Positions 12,501 to 22,082 are shown, counted from the first letter of the stretch. The stretch is 64,000 bases of DNA from Strigamia acuminata (GCA_949358305.1 OX442315.1:9016427-9080426), one strand, 5' to 3'. Numbers and translations are program-made. The notes: a model not told the origin generated them from the letters alone.

Positions 12501-15500
12501 GTGGGTTTGTCATCCCTTCCGGAAATTCGCCGTTCAGCAAATATTGCGTTATAATTTGACATTTTGTGTCTGCTGCCTGGTGTTCGACGAACTCACGTCT
12601 CGTGGGGGGAGCATATTGCGTTTTCTCCTCGATTTTTGCGGTGAAGGCTCGTAACAAGGTTTTGTGGATTTCTCCGGAGGGCGGAGGGTGAATTTCGGAC
12701 GTTGAGTCGTTTGTTCCAGCTGGCTGGTACGTTCTAGTCCAAAAACCACAGAATGTCTTATCTTCGGGCTCCATCACCGGCAGTTCGTTTGCTTTTCGTA
12801 AGCGCCATATTCTGCGTGGAGTTGGGCAGTACAAGAGGTGGGTGTCGTCCTCGCCGTCGTCGTCTGGTCCTTGGGGGTCAGAGGCTGGGGCTCTTGAGAG
12901 GGCGTCGCCACATGATTGTACTTCCCGGGGCGGTACGTAATTGTTATATCGCACGCCATTAATTCCAGTTGCCATCTTGCGAGTCGGCCGGAAGGTTTCT
13001 TGAGCTTCATCAACCAGCTTAGTGCCTGGTGATCTGTCTGAACCTCGAAGTTCGTGTACTCCAGATAGTCGCGAAATTTTCGAACTGCCCAAATTACGGC
13101 TAGGCATTCCAGTTCCGTTGCCGTGTAATTTTTCTCCGCGCCCTGTATTTTCCTGCTTATAAACATACAGGGTACTTCTTGCGAGATTCCGTTGTACACG
13201 TGGGTCTGCAGAAGGGCTGCACCCAGTCCGATTTTACTCGCGTCGGTGTGCAACACGAACGGTCGGTTTAGGTCCGGCAATGGCATCTTTTCGACGTCAG
13301 CCAGCATTTGCTTGATAGTGCTAAATGCGGCCTCGCACTGGACCGTCCACTCAAACTCTTTATCCGTTCGTAAGAGATCCGTTATAGGCGCGGCCACCTC
13401 AGCCAGACCAGAGAGTAGTCGGCCGAAGAAATTGACCATGCCCATGAATCTTTGGACACCTTTTATATCTTCGGGGGCGGGGAATCCGTTTATTGCTTTG
13501 ACCTTTTCGGGGTCAATCGCGATTCCCTCGACTCCTATTCGATATCCTAGGAAGGCAAGTTCTTTCCTGCAAAACTTGCTCTTCCCTGGATGGATGTGGA
13601 GTCCCGCCTTGGCTAGGCGAGAGACCACTCTGTCGATGTGGTCTATATGCTCTTCGAATGTGTCCGACGTTATTATGATGTCGTCGAGATACGCCCACAC
13701 GAAGTCGTGAAGCATATCTCCCAACACGCTTTCGATCAATTTCTGGAACGTGCTCGGGGCGTTTACAAGCCCGAACGGCATCACGTTGAACATTAATCTT
13801 CCTATCGGGGAGTAGAAAGCCGTTTTTAGTTTGTCTTCGGGTTTTAGCTCCACTTGCCAATACCCCTTTGACAGATCCATCGTGGTTACCCACTTGAACG
13901 GGCTCAGTTCCCGGAGGATCGAGTCTATAGACGGCATCTGAATCGGGTCTATAACTGTTATCGCATTCAGGGGGCGATAATCAATGCATAGTCGAGGTTC
14001 CGAGCCTGGACGCATTACCAGGACGATCCGCATCGCGTATTCGCCCAGCGCTTGAGTTACTATGCCTTTGTCGAGCACGTCTTGGCACATCTGCGTCACA
14101 ATGTCTCTTTTCTGGGGGTTCATCCCCTTGTAAGGCACTCGAATCGGCTTGTCTGTGGTTAAGACTATTTCGTGGGTTGCTTCCGTCGTTCGACCAGGTG
14201 TCTTGGTCAGAATTCTTTCATGTTTTTGAAGCACTCGCCTTAGTAGCGATGCCTCGTTGACACGCAGTGCTGCCTCCTCGACTAGGGTGTCCACGACGTT
14301 ACTCCTTTGTAATTCCAGAGTGAAGGCTGCGAAATCGTAATCTTGGACGAATTTTCGCAATCCTCTTCCGTATTCCTCTTTGTCCTTGGCTTCGTCCAGT
14401 AATTCTTGGGGAACTACGGGGACTGGCCGTTCTCCCTCGGGACTTATCCAGTTCCATGAACGGGTTATCGGGTTTGGCTGAATTTTCAGTTTTGCCATGA
14501 TATCCATCCCTAGGAGGAATACTTTGTCGTGGGATGGCAGGACTATGAAGGGGTGGGACAGGTTCCCCCCTTTCCAGTCGATCATGATGCGAACTACGCC
14601 CTTCGGCTTGACGTAGCCGTTGGCGGTGAGCAATTCTACGTTCGCGTTCACTTGTGCCACTTTTCTTCCAATATCCAAGTCCTTTACTATATCTTCGGAT
14701 ATGAATGAACGATCCGCTCCGGAATCCAGCAGACCGAACAATTTTTGGTTCTCTATCTCCACTGGCAGCATACACAGAGTTTCGCAATGTGCTTTTGTGA
14801 CATTGCAGTGAAATACGCGTAACGTCTGGGGCTCAACCTCCAGATCGAACGGAAGGTCCGTCCAATCTATGTCGACATCCGGTTTCGCTCTCACTTGCAT
14901 ACTCGTTAACGTCACTTTTTCCTCCTTCTTCGGAACGGTCTGTATGCGGTCTTTGATCTGTGCCTCTGCCAAGGCATGACCTGCGGGTCCAGTGTGATAT
15001 TTCTTCTTTTTAATTTCCGCGGCTGGCGCAGACGAAGCTGAATTTATTTCGGCGACGCCTGCGCTTGGGAGTTTTTTGCCAGGTTAGTATTTAACTCCAT
15101 CATCATTTTCATCAGGGTTTGCATGATGCCTTTTTCTTTGACGGTTTTTTCGCATTTGTCTGAATAGTGACCGTATTCTCCGCAGCTGTAACATTTGATG
15201 TTACTTTTATCCCCTGTGGGAGTAAATCCCGGTTTTTTCGGGACGAAGGGCGTCGGGAATCGTCTTTTTCCTCCCAATGCTCCTCTCGCCTTCGTTGCTT
15301 GTACGTGTGCTCTGAATTGTGCGATTGCCAAGGCCCGGTGTGCGTGGTGCAAATAGGGACCTTGATCGTCGCATCCCGTCGACAAGTGTTCGAGGTGCTC
15401 ATTTAGGGCTTCCTCGTCGCTTGATGCTGGCTCCTCTTCTTTAGCCGTGGCGAGAGGTGTTGTCTCTTCGACTTTCTCCATCTGGGTGGAGTCCGTCGAG

Positions 15501-18500
15501 GTCACCTGCATCGCCGTCGCTGCCGGTGCTTTCTTTGGGGCAGCTATCGGGTTGGCTGGAAGAATACTGCCTGCTTTAGGCGTCAGCATTCGTCCGAAGG
15601 ATGCTTCGGTGAGACTCATTATGCCGCTCAAATATTCACTTGGCCTCATTAATTTCTCTGAGGTCTTGTGACGTTCGGCGCTCGTCTGCAACCGTTTCTC
15701 GTGTGCGTCAGCCTCTTCCGGGGGCAGAGTGGCGTAATACCGCTGTTCTATTTCTAACGTGTTCGTTAAGAGATAGTTACTGACATCTTGGTAATCGCCA
15801 GTGCGGGGTGCGCGCATGTCTAGCAGAATTCTTTGCGAGTGGGCCGATAATCCTCCGTAAAAGATCATCGTAAACCCAGCGGGGTTTATTTCGTACGGTG
15901 CTCTTGCAAACAGGAGTTTCGCTCGGGCGTCGTAGTCGGCTAATGTTTCCCCTGGAGCTTGTCGTAGACCACGTAATTTGTTACTGATCTCGTCTGGAGT
16001 CTCGCCGTATCGGAGGTCGAAACGGACGAGAAAATCGTCCCAGGTTGGGTTTTTCAGTCCCTGGTACCATTCTCGAGCTGACCCCGTGGTTAGCTCCACT
16101 AGACCGTGGGTTAGCATGTCGGCGACGGTGGCTTTTGTCGCTTTTTTGATACGCATTACTTCGTCTAGGAAGCGGTCTCCGGCCTTCCATGAACCGTCGA
16201 ATCGCGTTTGGATGTAGTGTTGCCAACGGATGTTACCCGTGGCTTCGCCACTTGGTTCGTTTCGTACGCCATATTTGCGCTTAACCCTCTCTCCAGCGCG
16301 ATTATGTTCGTCGCCTGGATGGCCTAGATCGATTCCTTCTCTTCTGAACGAGTTCAGCAGGGCTCGGCCTAGCTCAGACATCGTGTAATGTCGGCCAGAT
16401 GAGTCCTGAAAGTTCCCTTCCTCCGAACGCGGGTTGGAGCTCCGGGAGGAGCGGTTTGAAGCATTCGGCCGGTTTGACCGGTGCCCATCGCTGCCTTCTT
16501 GACTCCTCCCTGTAGACGGTCGACTCGGATGGTCGTCGTCCGACGAATCGGAGGGCTCGGAGGGATCTCCTTGGGGGTGAAACCTCGGCCCTCTCGGTGG
16601 GGTCTCTCCGCCAGCCTTCTTCTGTTTCGAGCCTCCGGATGGCGGCGGCTCCTCTCCGTCGTTGTTCTCGTAAAAAGAATGCCATCTGTTTTCCTCGCTT
16701 TCGGGGCGTTCTCGATTTTTATTTGCGTTTTTCTTTTCGAGTAACGCGTCGATGGCTGCTCCCGTCTCGGATCTTTCTGAGGGGTGACGGTCCTTTGTTT
16801 TTGGGATCGACTCGTATCTCTTTTGAGATTTCCCCCTTTTTGCCGTTTTTGCTGGCTTTGTTGCACCTTCTCCTGTGTCGGTATCAGAGCCGCTGGGGGG
16901 TTCTGATTTCCGTTTCAGTTTTTCTTCATTTTTCTTCCTATCCGAGCCGTCTTGTTCGTACTCTTTTTGGAACTTTTCTGTTTCCTTTTCCCAGTTTTCG
17001 GCTTCCCATCTTTTTTGCTCGTCTATTATGGCTTGCTTCTTCGCTTTGTACTCTTCGGTCCATCTGTCTCGTTCCCACTCTTCTTTCTCTTTCAGAAACT
17101 GTTCTTTTTCTTTTCTGACTTCCTCTTCTCTCAACCTCTCGCGATGTTGTTCTTCCCATTTCTGATGTTGTAGAATGGCTTCTTTTCGCAACATTTGTAG
17201 CTTTTCTGCTTTCCTTTGAGCTACGAGCGCTTGAAATTGGTCCTCGTACTCTTGAGCTTCTCGATGTCGCCCTTCTACTGTCGCGTTCCATTCTTTTCGA
17301 ATCTTAGCTTCTCGTTCTTCCCTCATTTTTTGGACTAGTTTCTCTGTTCTCTCGGTGGTTCTTCTCTCGCGTTGCTCCCTTTCTTCCTCTTCCTTCCAGA
17401 GTTCTCGCCGCTCTGCGCTCAGTCTTCGTTGGCGATTAATCGCTTCTTGTCTGGCTTCTTCGCGGGCCTTCTCTCTGGATTCGTGAAGCGCTCGGTTGGG
17501 GTCTGGCGCGAAACCTCCGGTGTCACTGGGCGTTACCTGGGGCATGGGCGTCTCCGCTGCTGGTCTTGCGACCGGCGTCGGGGCTTGTGCCGCGCAGATA
17601 GCATCCGTGAGTAGAGTAATCGATTCCCAGACTGATGTTCCTACTGGAATGTCTATCATCGCTTTTAGTTGGGCAGCTTGCTGCGTCAACCGCATTAGGT
17701 GAGCTACTTCGAAGGAAACAACTGCAGGACTCGCCGTAACTCGGGGGGTTATCGGGGTCCCGCCGTCGTTTTTTCGTGGGGTTTGCTCTACGGACGTCTG
17801 AGCCGTTGGTGGCGATGGGTTTGTGCCGATTGTGACCGTTTTTTTCGGAGCTTCATTCGTCTCCTCGGTCATCAATATCGATACTCGTCCTGGTGATACG
17901 TCGCGAATTTCTTCTCGATTTTCTAGGGCTTCCGTATCGGTATCTTCGAAGGGTTGCATATTCAAGGGAACCCGCTCTCGCTCTGGCCCGTCTAGGGCCG
18001 CGAGCGATGCAGCTTGCTCCTCTTTCTGCGCCTTCGCTCTCCTTTTGTTCGCTCGGGCTTTCGCCTTTGCGGACATTTCAGGGACGGGGCCATCCGACCT
18101 TAGGTGGTAGTCGGAGGTCCTTTTTCCCTTCTCGGGCATTCTCTGCTCGGTTTCAGACGTGGATTGTTCGTCTTTGTCTGACATTTTCTTTCGATTTGGG
18201 TTATCTTATTGAGAGATCACAAGTTCAGATTTTGAGATTTATTTCTAAATCCCGGACAGGCCCCCACGTGTCGCGTCCTACTTTGTATAGGTTTAAATAG
18301 CGCTAACGTGTAATACTTTACCTGTGATCAATTATGCAAATACCCAAATGAATACCAAATGTATGTAAATAAACAGGTAATTTATTCACCAGGCTTTATG
18401 CCTTTAAAATACACTCAGTATACAACTAAAGTCGACTTGGTCAGAGTCGAACAAAGGATTTCTCAAGATGGCGTCGTCGGTTCCGCGTGGTCGGCGGAAC

Positions 18501-21500
18501 AAAGGCGGCGTCTCGAGTTGTCGTTAATTCGTCACGGATTCGTCTTCACGGACGCGGTGGAATGCTCTTTCGAGTCTTCTATCCGTGCCTGTTGTCTAGG
18601 GTTTGGTTTAGCGTCGCAGAGGCCTCGTCTAGGAACTTTGGGGTTCCCTACAAAGCACTCGGACACTTACTTCGGCGAATAATCGACTGGGCGATTATTC
18701 TGGGTGATTTCACAAGGGCTATTCTCGTGCTTTCGCAGGAATAGCTCGCAAGTGACTTCGTGAGAGTTACAGTTTGCACTTTACTCAGCGATCCTCGATC
18801 AATCCTAACTTGTAGTTGAAGTTGGCCTGACGGTGAGGTAGTTGCTGTGTTCTTGGTGTCGTTTGTGTAAGTTCTGCTTGTTGGCGGGAAACACAGCCTT
18901 TTATGCAGTGGGGCGAAGGGCCGGCGATCAACCAATGGGGGCTGACCACCAGCCGCTTCCTCCCCCTCGGGGCACACACCTGCCATGGGGAGGTGGAGCC
19001 AACTCGGGGGGGAACGACTCTTCAATCATAGTGACTCAGAGGACAAGCATCCGCCCTGGGGGGACACTTATCCAACTGGGTCACCACAACTTAAACTTAA
19101 CAAGTTATCACCGCCGAGATGCCGTTTAGGACTTCTACTCTGTGACCAAATGGTTGTCTAGGGGAATGATTTTACAGACAGAAGTAAAGGTACAATATGA
19201 TTGCTTTAATTGTTCTAAAAATACACGATGAATATGATGCAAAATAATAGTAATGACTGGGTTGATCTGGCTTCTTCTCACAAACACACTCACTGTTAAC
19301 GGTCGGCTCCAAGATGGCGTCGATGGCGTCGTGTGAGCGTGGATTTTGGCAGAGTAAACTCGATGCCAAAACCTACCTCTAAATACACCAAAATTCTCCT
19401 GGAGCACACTCGACACGAGAATTCGTCTCACACACAGTGAAGTGATTATTACGGAGCAAGCTCGACGTAATAATCCGTCAACACACAGTCTTCCTTGTGG
19501 AGCTGGCTCGACACAAAGAACTACAAATTAACAGAGCAAGCTCAATGTCAATGGTTTTTCTATATTTGTATCGGTCCACCCCATTAAATTAAGGGTATCA
19601 TGGACCAATATACTTATAAAAAAGTATTGGAGGATTGTTATGCTTCCATTTGCAGATGATAAACTGCCTTTGACATGGATATTTCAGCAGAAAAATGATT
19701 CTAAGCATAAAGTCAAGGCAATTGCTCAGTGTTTCACATTGGCATTGCTTGTGGTTTGGATGTTTTAATGAAGTGTATGAGTGACTACACATGTGTTTAT
19801 GGATAAATTTTAATATTTGCCGCATATTTTATAATGGGAATGGCTAATTGTTTGTGGTTAATGGCAGGGCTGGACTGGGTACAAATTTAGTACCGGGTAA
19901 TCTAGATGGGTGGGGCCACAAGCACAGGCTACAGTGTGCCAGGGACGGCCCATGGGAGGCTCGTCACCGGGCCACCAGGCCAAAGGCCACCGGGAAATTC
20001 CTGATAGCCTGCTGGGCCAGTCCAGCACTGGTTAATGGGTATGTTAACTTACTTTTTGCCTCTAATTTTTGATGTCACCTCACAAGAGAATTTTTTTCTC
20101 AGAAACTGATGGATAGATGTTGATAAAATTTTAGGTGAATAAAGTAGGATGTTGTACGAGTCTCCAGTTAAAATTACAAAAATTTTCCTCTCTTTTTTTC
20201 TGGAGATACAGCCATAAGAATCAACATGATGACATGATGACAACATGATGACCTTAGGGCCATTGGGAGGTGTACGGAGTGATGCAGGTCACCGTGGGTG
20301 GCAAAGCTGTCACTGCTTGCGAAAATTAAAAACTGCGATTGGAATAGTAGTGAGTTTGCGATTGCCAATTGTTTCTTATAATTATGAGTTACAAGCTCAT
20401 AATTATAAAAATGGACTTATAACATAACGTAACTCCTCAACTTTTACACTATTTTGTAAAATAAGGGAGCCAATCAGATCTCTTAACACTATTTGTAGCT
20501 CCTCCCCCTATTGCAAATGACGCTGATGGCACTGATGACGCTGATGACGCCGATGGCGCTGATGGAAATTACAAATGGCGGCATGACCAGTTTTAACATT
20601 CAGTCTCAATCACAATTTCTTTCTGCCATCGAAGGATAGAAACACTAAAATCATTCCAGATAAGCAAATAAATAAACTGGAAGACAATATCATGTCTGAA
20701 AACTGTCAAATTAGTAAAACTACAGATTTTAATTTTCTTGTGCATAGGGATTTGTTCTGCCATTACATGGTATTTATAAGTATAATTTATAAAATATATT
20801 TATTGTACCACAAGTGCCTATTTCAAGAAGGAATTATAATTATAATTATGAGCTTGTAACTCATAATTATAAGGAACAATTGGCAACCGCAAACTCTCTA
20901 GTGTCAAATAGTTGAGTAATAATACGTTTGACCGACTTACCAACGACACTTAGTACCGATGTGAAATGAGCTAAAAACATGATTTTCGGAGTCAGAATTT
21001 GATTTGGTTACCGGCTGAAATAAATCGACAACCATTTTGTTGTTCCAGACAATCAAAATGCATTTTGGGTAATTCACATGTGACGTCATGTTTACCAGAA
21101 AAATAAGGATATGTAAACGCACACGGTTATCCAGATAAATAAAATCCGGATTTTAACTTTTCTGGAAAACTGAGTAATTGATTCAATGGGATGTTTCCAC
21201 GATCGTAAAGTTGTGTGTATACACTATCAAACCTCACCAAACCTTCCAGACTCTAGAACACACTGTTTTTTGGACAGAAAGGGCTGATGTTGTAATTTCT
21301 ATTTAAAATTTTGTGTTTCTTTATAGAGTTGGCCTCAGTTGGTTTTCGCCGTCTTGAGGATGTTGAGAAAAATAAACAAAAACTTGATGACCTTTACAAG
21401 AAATTAGAAGCTAAAGGTGGAATTACTGATAAATTCAAGATACGACATGAGGACTGTCAATACCCTGATAAAATGCAAAATCCGTTTGGGAAAGAAAGGG

Positions 21501-21505
21501 AATAA
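3543..21505 (+). CDS. Gene B: secreted lipocalin-like protein with 15.7 kb intron 4
   Basis: Exons 3543-3698, 3779-3912, 5358-5452, 5514-5597 and 21327-21505 give 215 residues with intact splice sites and the same phases as the other copies. There is a signal peptide (MGLFVLFFVILFASAQA), YEGRWF at the exon 2 start and the four family cysteines (GHCN, ISCFVWD, EECIRNK, HEDCQYP). The protein ends NPFGKERE, the short-tail subtype shared with C. Intron 4 contains the antisense retrotransposon E1 and several older repeats, so expression depends on splicing across 15.7 kb. Intron-4 sequence of this family occurs twice inside it (5731-5950 and 21093-21265), so the gene may be a fusion of two tandem copies. 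A poly(A) signal lies at 21554-21559. The usual TATTTAAAT promoter is not found upstream. Confidence 0.68.
4087..4854. mobile_element. Long inverted-repeat MITE, Tc1/mariner type, in intron 2 of gene B
   Basis: Two arms of about 300 bp face each other (about 4087-4395 and 4545-4854). The left end, tacaggatggtgtaaaagt, matches the reverse complement of the right end (acaaggtggtctataaga). TA dinucleotides flank both ends (ttTAtacagg and ccttgTAtttt). No transposase is present. It would form a long hairpin in the pre-mRNA. Confidence 0.65.
5598..6232. other. Intron 4 of gene B, left part
   Basis: This is non-coding. 5640-5950 is homologous to intron 4 of gene C and again to 21093-21265 on the other side of E1. 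6198-6232 (gcgatccgggttttcac...) resembles the terminus of the E5 LTR and is probably the edge of an older LTR into which E1 jumped. Confidence 0.5.
6233..7052 (-). repeat. E1 3' LTR (820 bp)
   Basis: It begins tgtcgcgtcc and ends gtcaccaca on the plus strand (TG...CA). It is paired with 18269-19088. A TATA-like box, gcataaaagg on the minus strand, sits at 6861-6870. The short ORFs inside it are identical in both LTRs only because the DNA is duplicated, and I do not take them as genes. Confidence 0.93.
7053..7064 (-). promoter_or_regulatory. E1 polypurine tract
   Basis: On the minus strand, ggaggagggacg lies directly against the 3' LTR (tgtggtgacc). This is the expected position and composition for the plus-strand primer of reverse transcription. 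Confidence 0.75.
7100..10562 (-). CDS. E1 ORF3: spliced accessory protein of unknown function
   Basis: A short exon (10562-10446, 39 codons, MADRRNPRLEPS...) ends at CAG|GTAAAT. The main exon (9886-7100, about 928 codons) starts at the acceptor ATTCAG. The join is in phase 0 and the reading frame is open back to the acceptor. The main exon begins VDPLESWDALPS and soon reaches IFRGALP. It holds a Ser/Arg-rich stretch (RDYRSRSSSSSSRTG), a basic cluster (RRNRKRKLRQK), Pro-rich linkers and a C-terminal block with EYPFLQM and FINERQNP. There is no signal peptide or membrane helix, so it is not a typical Env. The N-terminal and C-terminal blocks match the E5 protein at 59671-62310. It ends 36 nt before the PPT. 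Function is unknown; a nucleic-acid-binding or regulatory role is a guess from the basic/RS composition. Confidence 0.72.
9887..10445 (-). other. Predicted intron in E1 ORF3
   Basis: On the minus strand a GTAAAT donor at 10445 and an ATTCAG acceptor at 9887 bound 559 nt full of stop codons in the ORF3 frame. Both flanking exons are open and in the same phase. The E5 element has the same arrangement. Confidence 0.65.
10942..13107 (-). CDS. E1 pol, 3' part: RNase H end and integrase
   Basis: The frame carries the tail of the RNase H/tether (DALSRAP near 12900) and then integrase. The zinc-binding HHCC region is at about residues 254-293 (HGHPLASHSG, CPRCQAC). The DDE residues lie in IDLMGPKP (about 326), SDNGPQF (about 385) and NPVERLNKD (about 417). 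A GPY/F module follows (KRDGPYVIV), and the C-terminal tail contains EIWLEGQ and NLRPR. This part should be continuous with the reverse transcriptase frame, but it sits in another frame from about 12905 on. The residues upstream of DALSRAP in this frame are therefore spurious. Confidence 0.85.
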   Translation of the reverse strand: MPSRNLGSSKISRLSGVHELRGSDRSPGTKLVDEAQETFRPTRKMATGINGVRYNNYVPPREVQSCGDALSRAPASDPQGPDDDGEDDTHLLYCPTPRRIWRLRKANELPVMEPEDKTFCGFWTRTYQPAGTNDSTSEIHPPPSGEIHKTLLRAFTAKIEEKTQYAPPTRREFVEHQAADTKCQIITQYLLNGEFPEGMTNPHRRKQFVKEATSYLIDDELLVKYHPTFQDDLSGAGNSVKVVVPASLHTRLLWLMHGHPLASHSGIARTLYRVKQLFFWPGARQKITKFIRHCPRCQACRPRDKVARNAMSLGPYAPFDCLSIDLMGPKPTTGNKNMYILVIMDVATRWPELYALVKPSAENIVECLYDVAMRFGFPRKLISDNGPQFRSRIYKDFCRKFKMDASNTSTYNPQTNPVERLNKDIKYALTVFTDIHNRWDEYLREIAFSIRSTVSRTREFSPAYLNFARELRMPWDPRVAEAVNVLDPSSPHEYVCRLEQTISDTYQHMMAHIFNMRERIADKEGDLAFANFKVNDLVWKEAHTLSNAARGIAAGLADKRDGPYVIVAEHGGNAYQLRRLEDNKNFQSIHGRDLRPYLPEFPQEIWLEGQTHSGQGGTVVDTFQKTNEAENIAEEEDEFFDAESPADEAPAQPEQAISEREEAEECTSEMENTKINNEKNANTLEMNEQVESRSTCTSKINLRPRRSNNPFIRDGKVVGKN
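12774..15077 (-). pseudogene. E1 pol, 5' part: protease and reverse transcriptase, frameshifted
   Basis: This frame opens in -1 relative to gag at the slip site 15071-15077 and runs without stop. It contains the aspartic protease (LLDSGADRSF), the reverse transcriptase with YLDDIIITS at about 13690, and RNase H (LHTDASKIG). At 12901-12911 the reading leaves frame: the conserved ADALSRAP motif is split, with its second half in the integrase frame. This fits loss of one base. It could be a real mutation or an assembly error; a programmed shift there would be unusual. Confidence 0.85.
15044..18184 (-). CDS. E1 gag
   Basis: The ORF of 1046 residues starts MSDKDEQSTSETEQRM, shortly after the PBS. 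The first 600 residues are highly charged, with a long Glu/Arg/Lys coiled-coil (about 235-440). The capsid-like retrotransposon gag domain follows (about 680-830, with REWYQGLKNPTWDDF and LRGLRQAPGETLADYDAR). One zinc knuckle, CYSCGEYGHYSDKC, lies near residue 1010. It is longer than most gypsy Gags because of the N-terminal coiled-coil. It packages element RNA in the cytoplasm. Confidence 0.9.
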   Translation of the reverse strand: MSDKDEQSTSETEQRMPEKGKRTSDYHLRSDGPVPEMSAKAKARANKRRAKAQKEEQAASLAALDGPERERVPLNMQPFEDTDTEALENREEIRDVSPGRVSILMTEETNEAPKKTVTIGTNPSPPTAQTSVEQTPRKNDGGTPITPRVTASPAVVSFEVAHLMRLTQQAAQLKAMIDIPVGTSVWESITLLTDAICAAQAPTPVARPAAETPMPQVTPSDTGGFAPDPNRALHESREKAREEARQEAINRQRRLSAERRELWKEEEEREQRERRTTERTEKLVQKMREEREAKIRKEWNATVEGRHREAQEYEDQFQALVAQRKAEKLQMLRKEAILQHQKWEEQHRERLREEEVRKEKEQFLKEKEEWERDRWTEEYKAKKQAIIDEQKRWEAENWEKETEKFQKEYEQDGSDRKKNEEKLKRKSEPPSGSDTDTGEGATKPAKTAKRGKSQKRYESIPKTKDRHPSERSETGAAIDALLEKKNANKNRERPESEENRWHSFYENNDGEEPPPSGGSKQKKAGGETPPRGPRFHPQGDPSEPSDSSDDDHPSRPSTGRSQEGSDGHRSNRPNASNRSSRSSNPRSEEGNFQDSSGRHYTMSELGRALLNSFRREGIDLGHPGDEHNRAGERVKRKYGVRNEPSGEATGNIRWQHYIQTRFDGSWKAGDRFLDEVMRIKKATKATVADMLTHGLVELTTGSAREWYQGLKNPTWDDFLVRFDLRYGETPDEISNKLRGLRQAPGETLADYDARAKLLFARAPYEINPAGFTMIFYGGLSAHSQRILLDMRAPRTGDYQDVSNYLLTNTLEIEQRYYATLPPEEADAHEKRLQTSAERHKTSEKLMRPSEYLSGIMSLTEASFGRMLTPKAGSILPANPIAAPKKAPAATAMQVTSTDSTQMEKVEETTPLATAKEEEPASSDEEALNEHLEHLSTGCDDQGPYLHHAHRALAIAQFRAHVQATKARGALGGKRRFPTPFVPKKPGFTPTGDKSNIKCYSCGEYGHYSDKCEKTVKEKGIMQTLMKMMMELNTNLAKNSQAQASPK
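15071..15077 (-). promoter_or_regulatory. -1 ribosomal frameshift site A_AAA_AAC
   Basis: In the gag frame the codons GCA AAA AAC (minus strand) form the canonical heptamer A AAA AAC, 11 codons before the gag stop at 15044. The pol frame is exactly -1 and is open from here through protease and RT. This arrangement is like the gag-pro junctions of several retroviruses. Confidence 0.75.
18249..18266 (-). promoter_or_regulatory. E1 primer-binding site, tRNA-Pro type
   Basis: On the minus strand TGGGGGCCTGTCCGGGAT lies 2 nt after the 5' LTR. It matches the 3' end of eukaryotic tRNA-Pro (ATCCCGGACGAGCCC-CCA) at all but two positions. Confidence 0.7.
18269..19088 (-). repeat. E1 5' LTR (820 bp)
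   Basis: This is the direct repeat of 6233-7052 with one base difference found. The TATA-like gcataaaagg is at 18897-18906 on the minus strand and would drive the element RNA leftward. Confidence 0.93.
19089..19585 (-). repeat. Older LTR fragment disrupted by E1
   Basis: This block follows the ACTT duplication. With 6198-6232 on the other side it probably made one older LTR. Its left part (gcgatccgggtttt) resembles the E5 LTR terminus, and at 19572 ccccattaaattaa resembles a polypurine-tract complement. Internal repeats of the type 'gagcaagctcgac' occur (19456, 19534). No coding sequence is seen. Confidence 0.4.
19865..20030. mobile_element. 166 bp hAT-type MITE with 8 bp target duplication
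   Basis: The ends are imperfect inverted repeats, CAGGGCTGGACTGGG and the complement of CCAGTCCAGCACTG. The element is flanked by GTTAATGG on both sides (19857-19864 and 20031-20038). The 8 bp duplication and CAG start fit the hAT superfamily. It lies in intron 4 of gene B. Confidence 0.85.
20349..20897. mobile_element. Inverted-repeat MITE with 60 bp ends
   Basis: The left arm 20349-20408 (agtgagtttgcgattgcc...) is the reverse complement of 20836-20897, with a few mismatches. Each arm itself contains the small palindrome taattatgagttacaagctcataatta. A (GATGACGCT)-like short tandem repeat sits inside at 20517-20565. No coding sequence is seen. Confidence 0.7.
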
Positions 21506-21509
21506 TCGT

Positions 21510-22082
21510 AATATTCAAATTATTAAAGGATCGATGTCCTTTGTAAATTGTCTAATAAACTACATCTTTGACATTCAAAACCGTCAATTTTTTTAGTTAC
21601 AGGCACTCCTTGAATCTTCAAAGTACTATCTTGCATCCCTATACACCAAAAACAATCGGTGGATACAAAGTTTCTGTAGGAAAAATCATACAATTTGCAC
21701 CATCCGTCTACAAAATTCAACAAGTAGTGGCGCCATCCAGTACCAAAGTGTGAAAACCTCAGTTTTTAAGGAAATAAACTAAAATTACATAAGCAAGGGG
21801 GGATTCCAGAATTTTGAAAAAAATAATAATTTTGATTTAGTATACAATACAAATAGTACATAAATTCAAAACACAATACAAAATGCGTCATTAATTTTCT
21901 TGACAATAATGATTCAATTTTATGTGCTTTTAAAATTTTTATTTTTATTATATAGACAACACTTGATTTTTTTTTTTTACTTCCTTGAGCTGGAATAGAA
22001 CAACAACATTAGGTTCATAAATATTTCAGGATGCATTTTTCAGATAGTTTTTCCAATTCCTCTTCCTTGAGACTATTATTAC
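21510..22082. other. Intergenic region between genes B and C
   Basis: It holds the 3' end of gene B (AATAAA at 21554-21559), AT-rich sequence and the promoter-proximal block of gene C (21985-22055). That block is shared with the truncated block at 2713-2770. No other feature is seen. Confidence 0.5.

Larger units (their letters stand above)
6233..19088 (-). mobile_element. E1: complete 12.9 kb Ty3/gypsy LTR retrotransposon with an extra 3' ORF
   Basis: Two 820 bp direct LTRs (6233-7052 and 18269-19088) bound the element. It is flanked by the 4 bp duplication ACTT (6229-6232 and 19089-19092). Reading on the minus strand, the order is 5' LTR, PBS, gag (18184-15044), pol (15077-10942, in two frames), a small exon (10562-10446), a 3' ORF (9886-7100), PPT and 3' LTR. 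I found only one base difference between the LTRs (ggttCtg versus ggttCcg, near 6447/18483), so insertion is recent. It lies antisense in intron 4 of gene B, probably within an older LTR. One frameshift in pol makes this copy non-autonomous. Confidence 0.93.

Noticed and set aside
16369-17291. Extra Arg-rich and Ser/Phe-rich ORFs across E1 gag
   Set aside because: They are frame shadows of the Glu/Arg/Lys-rich coiled-coil region.
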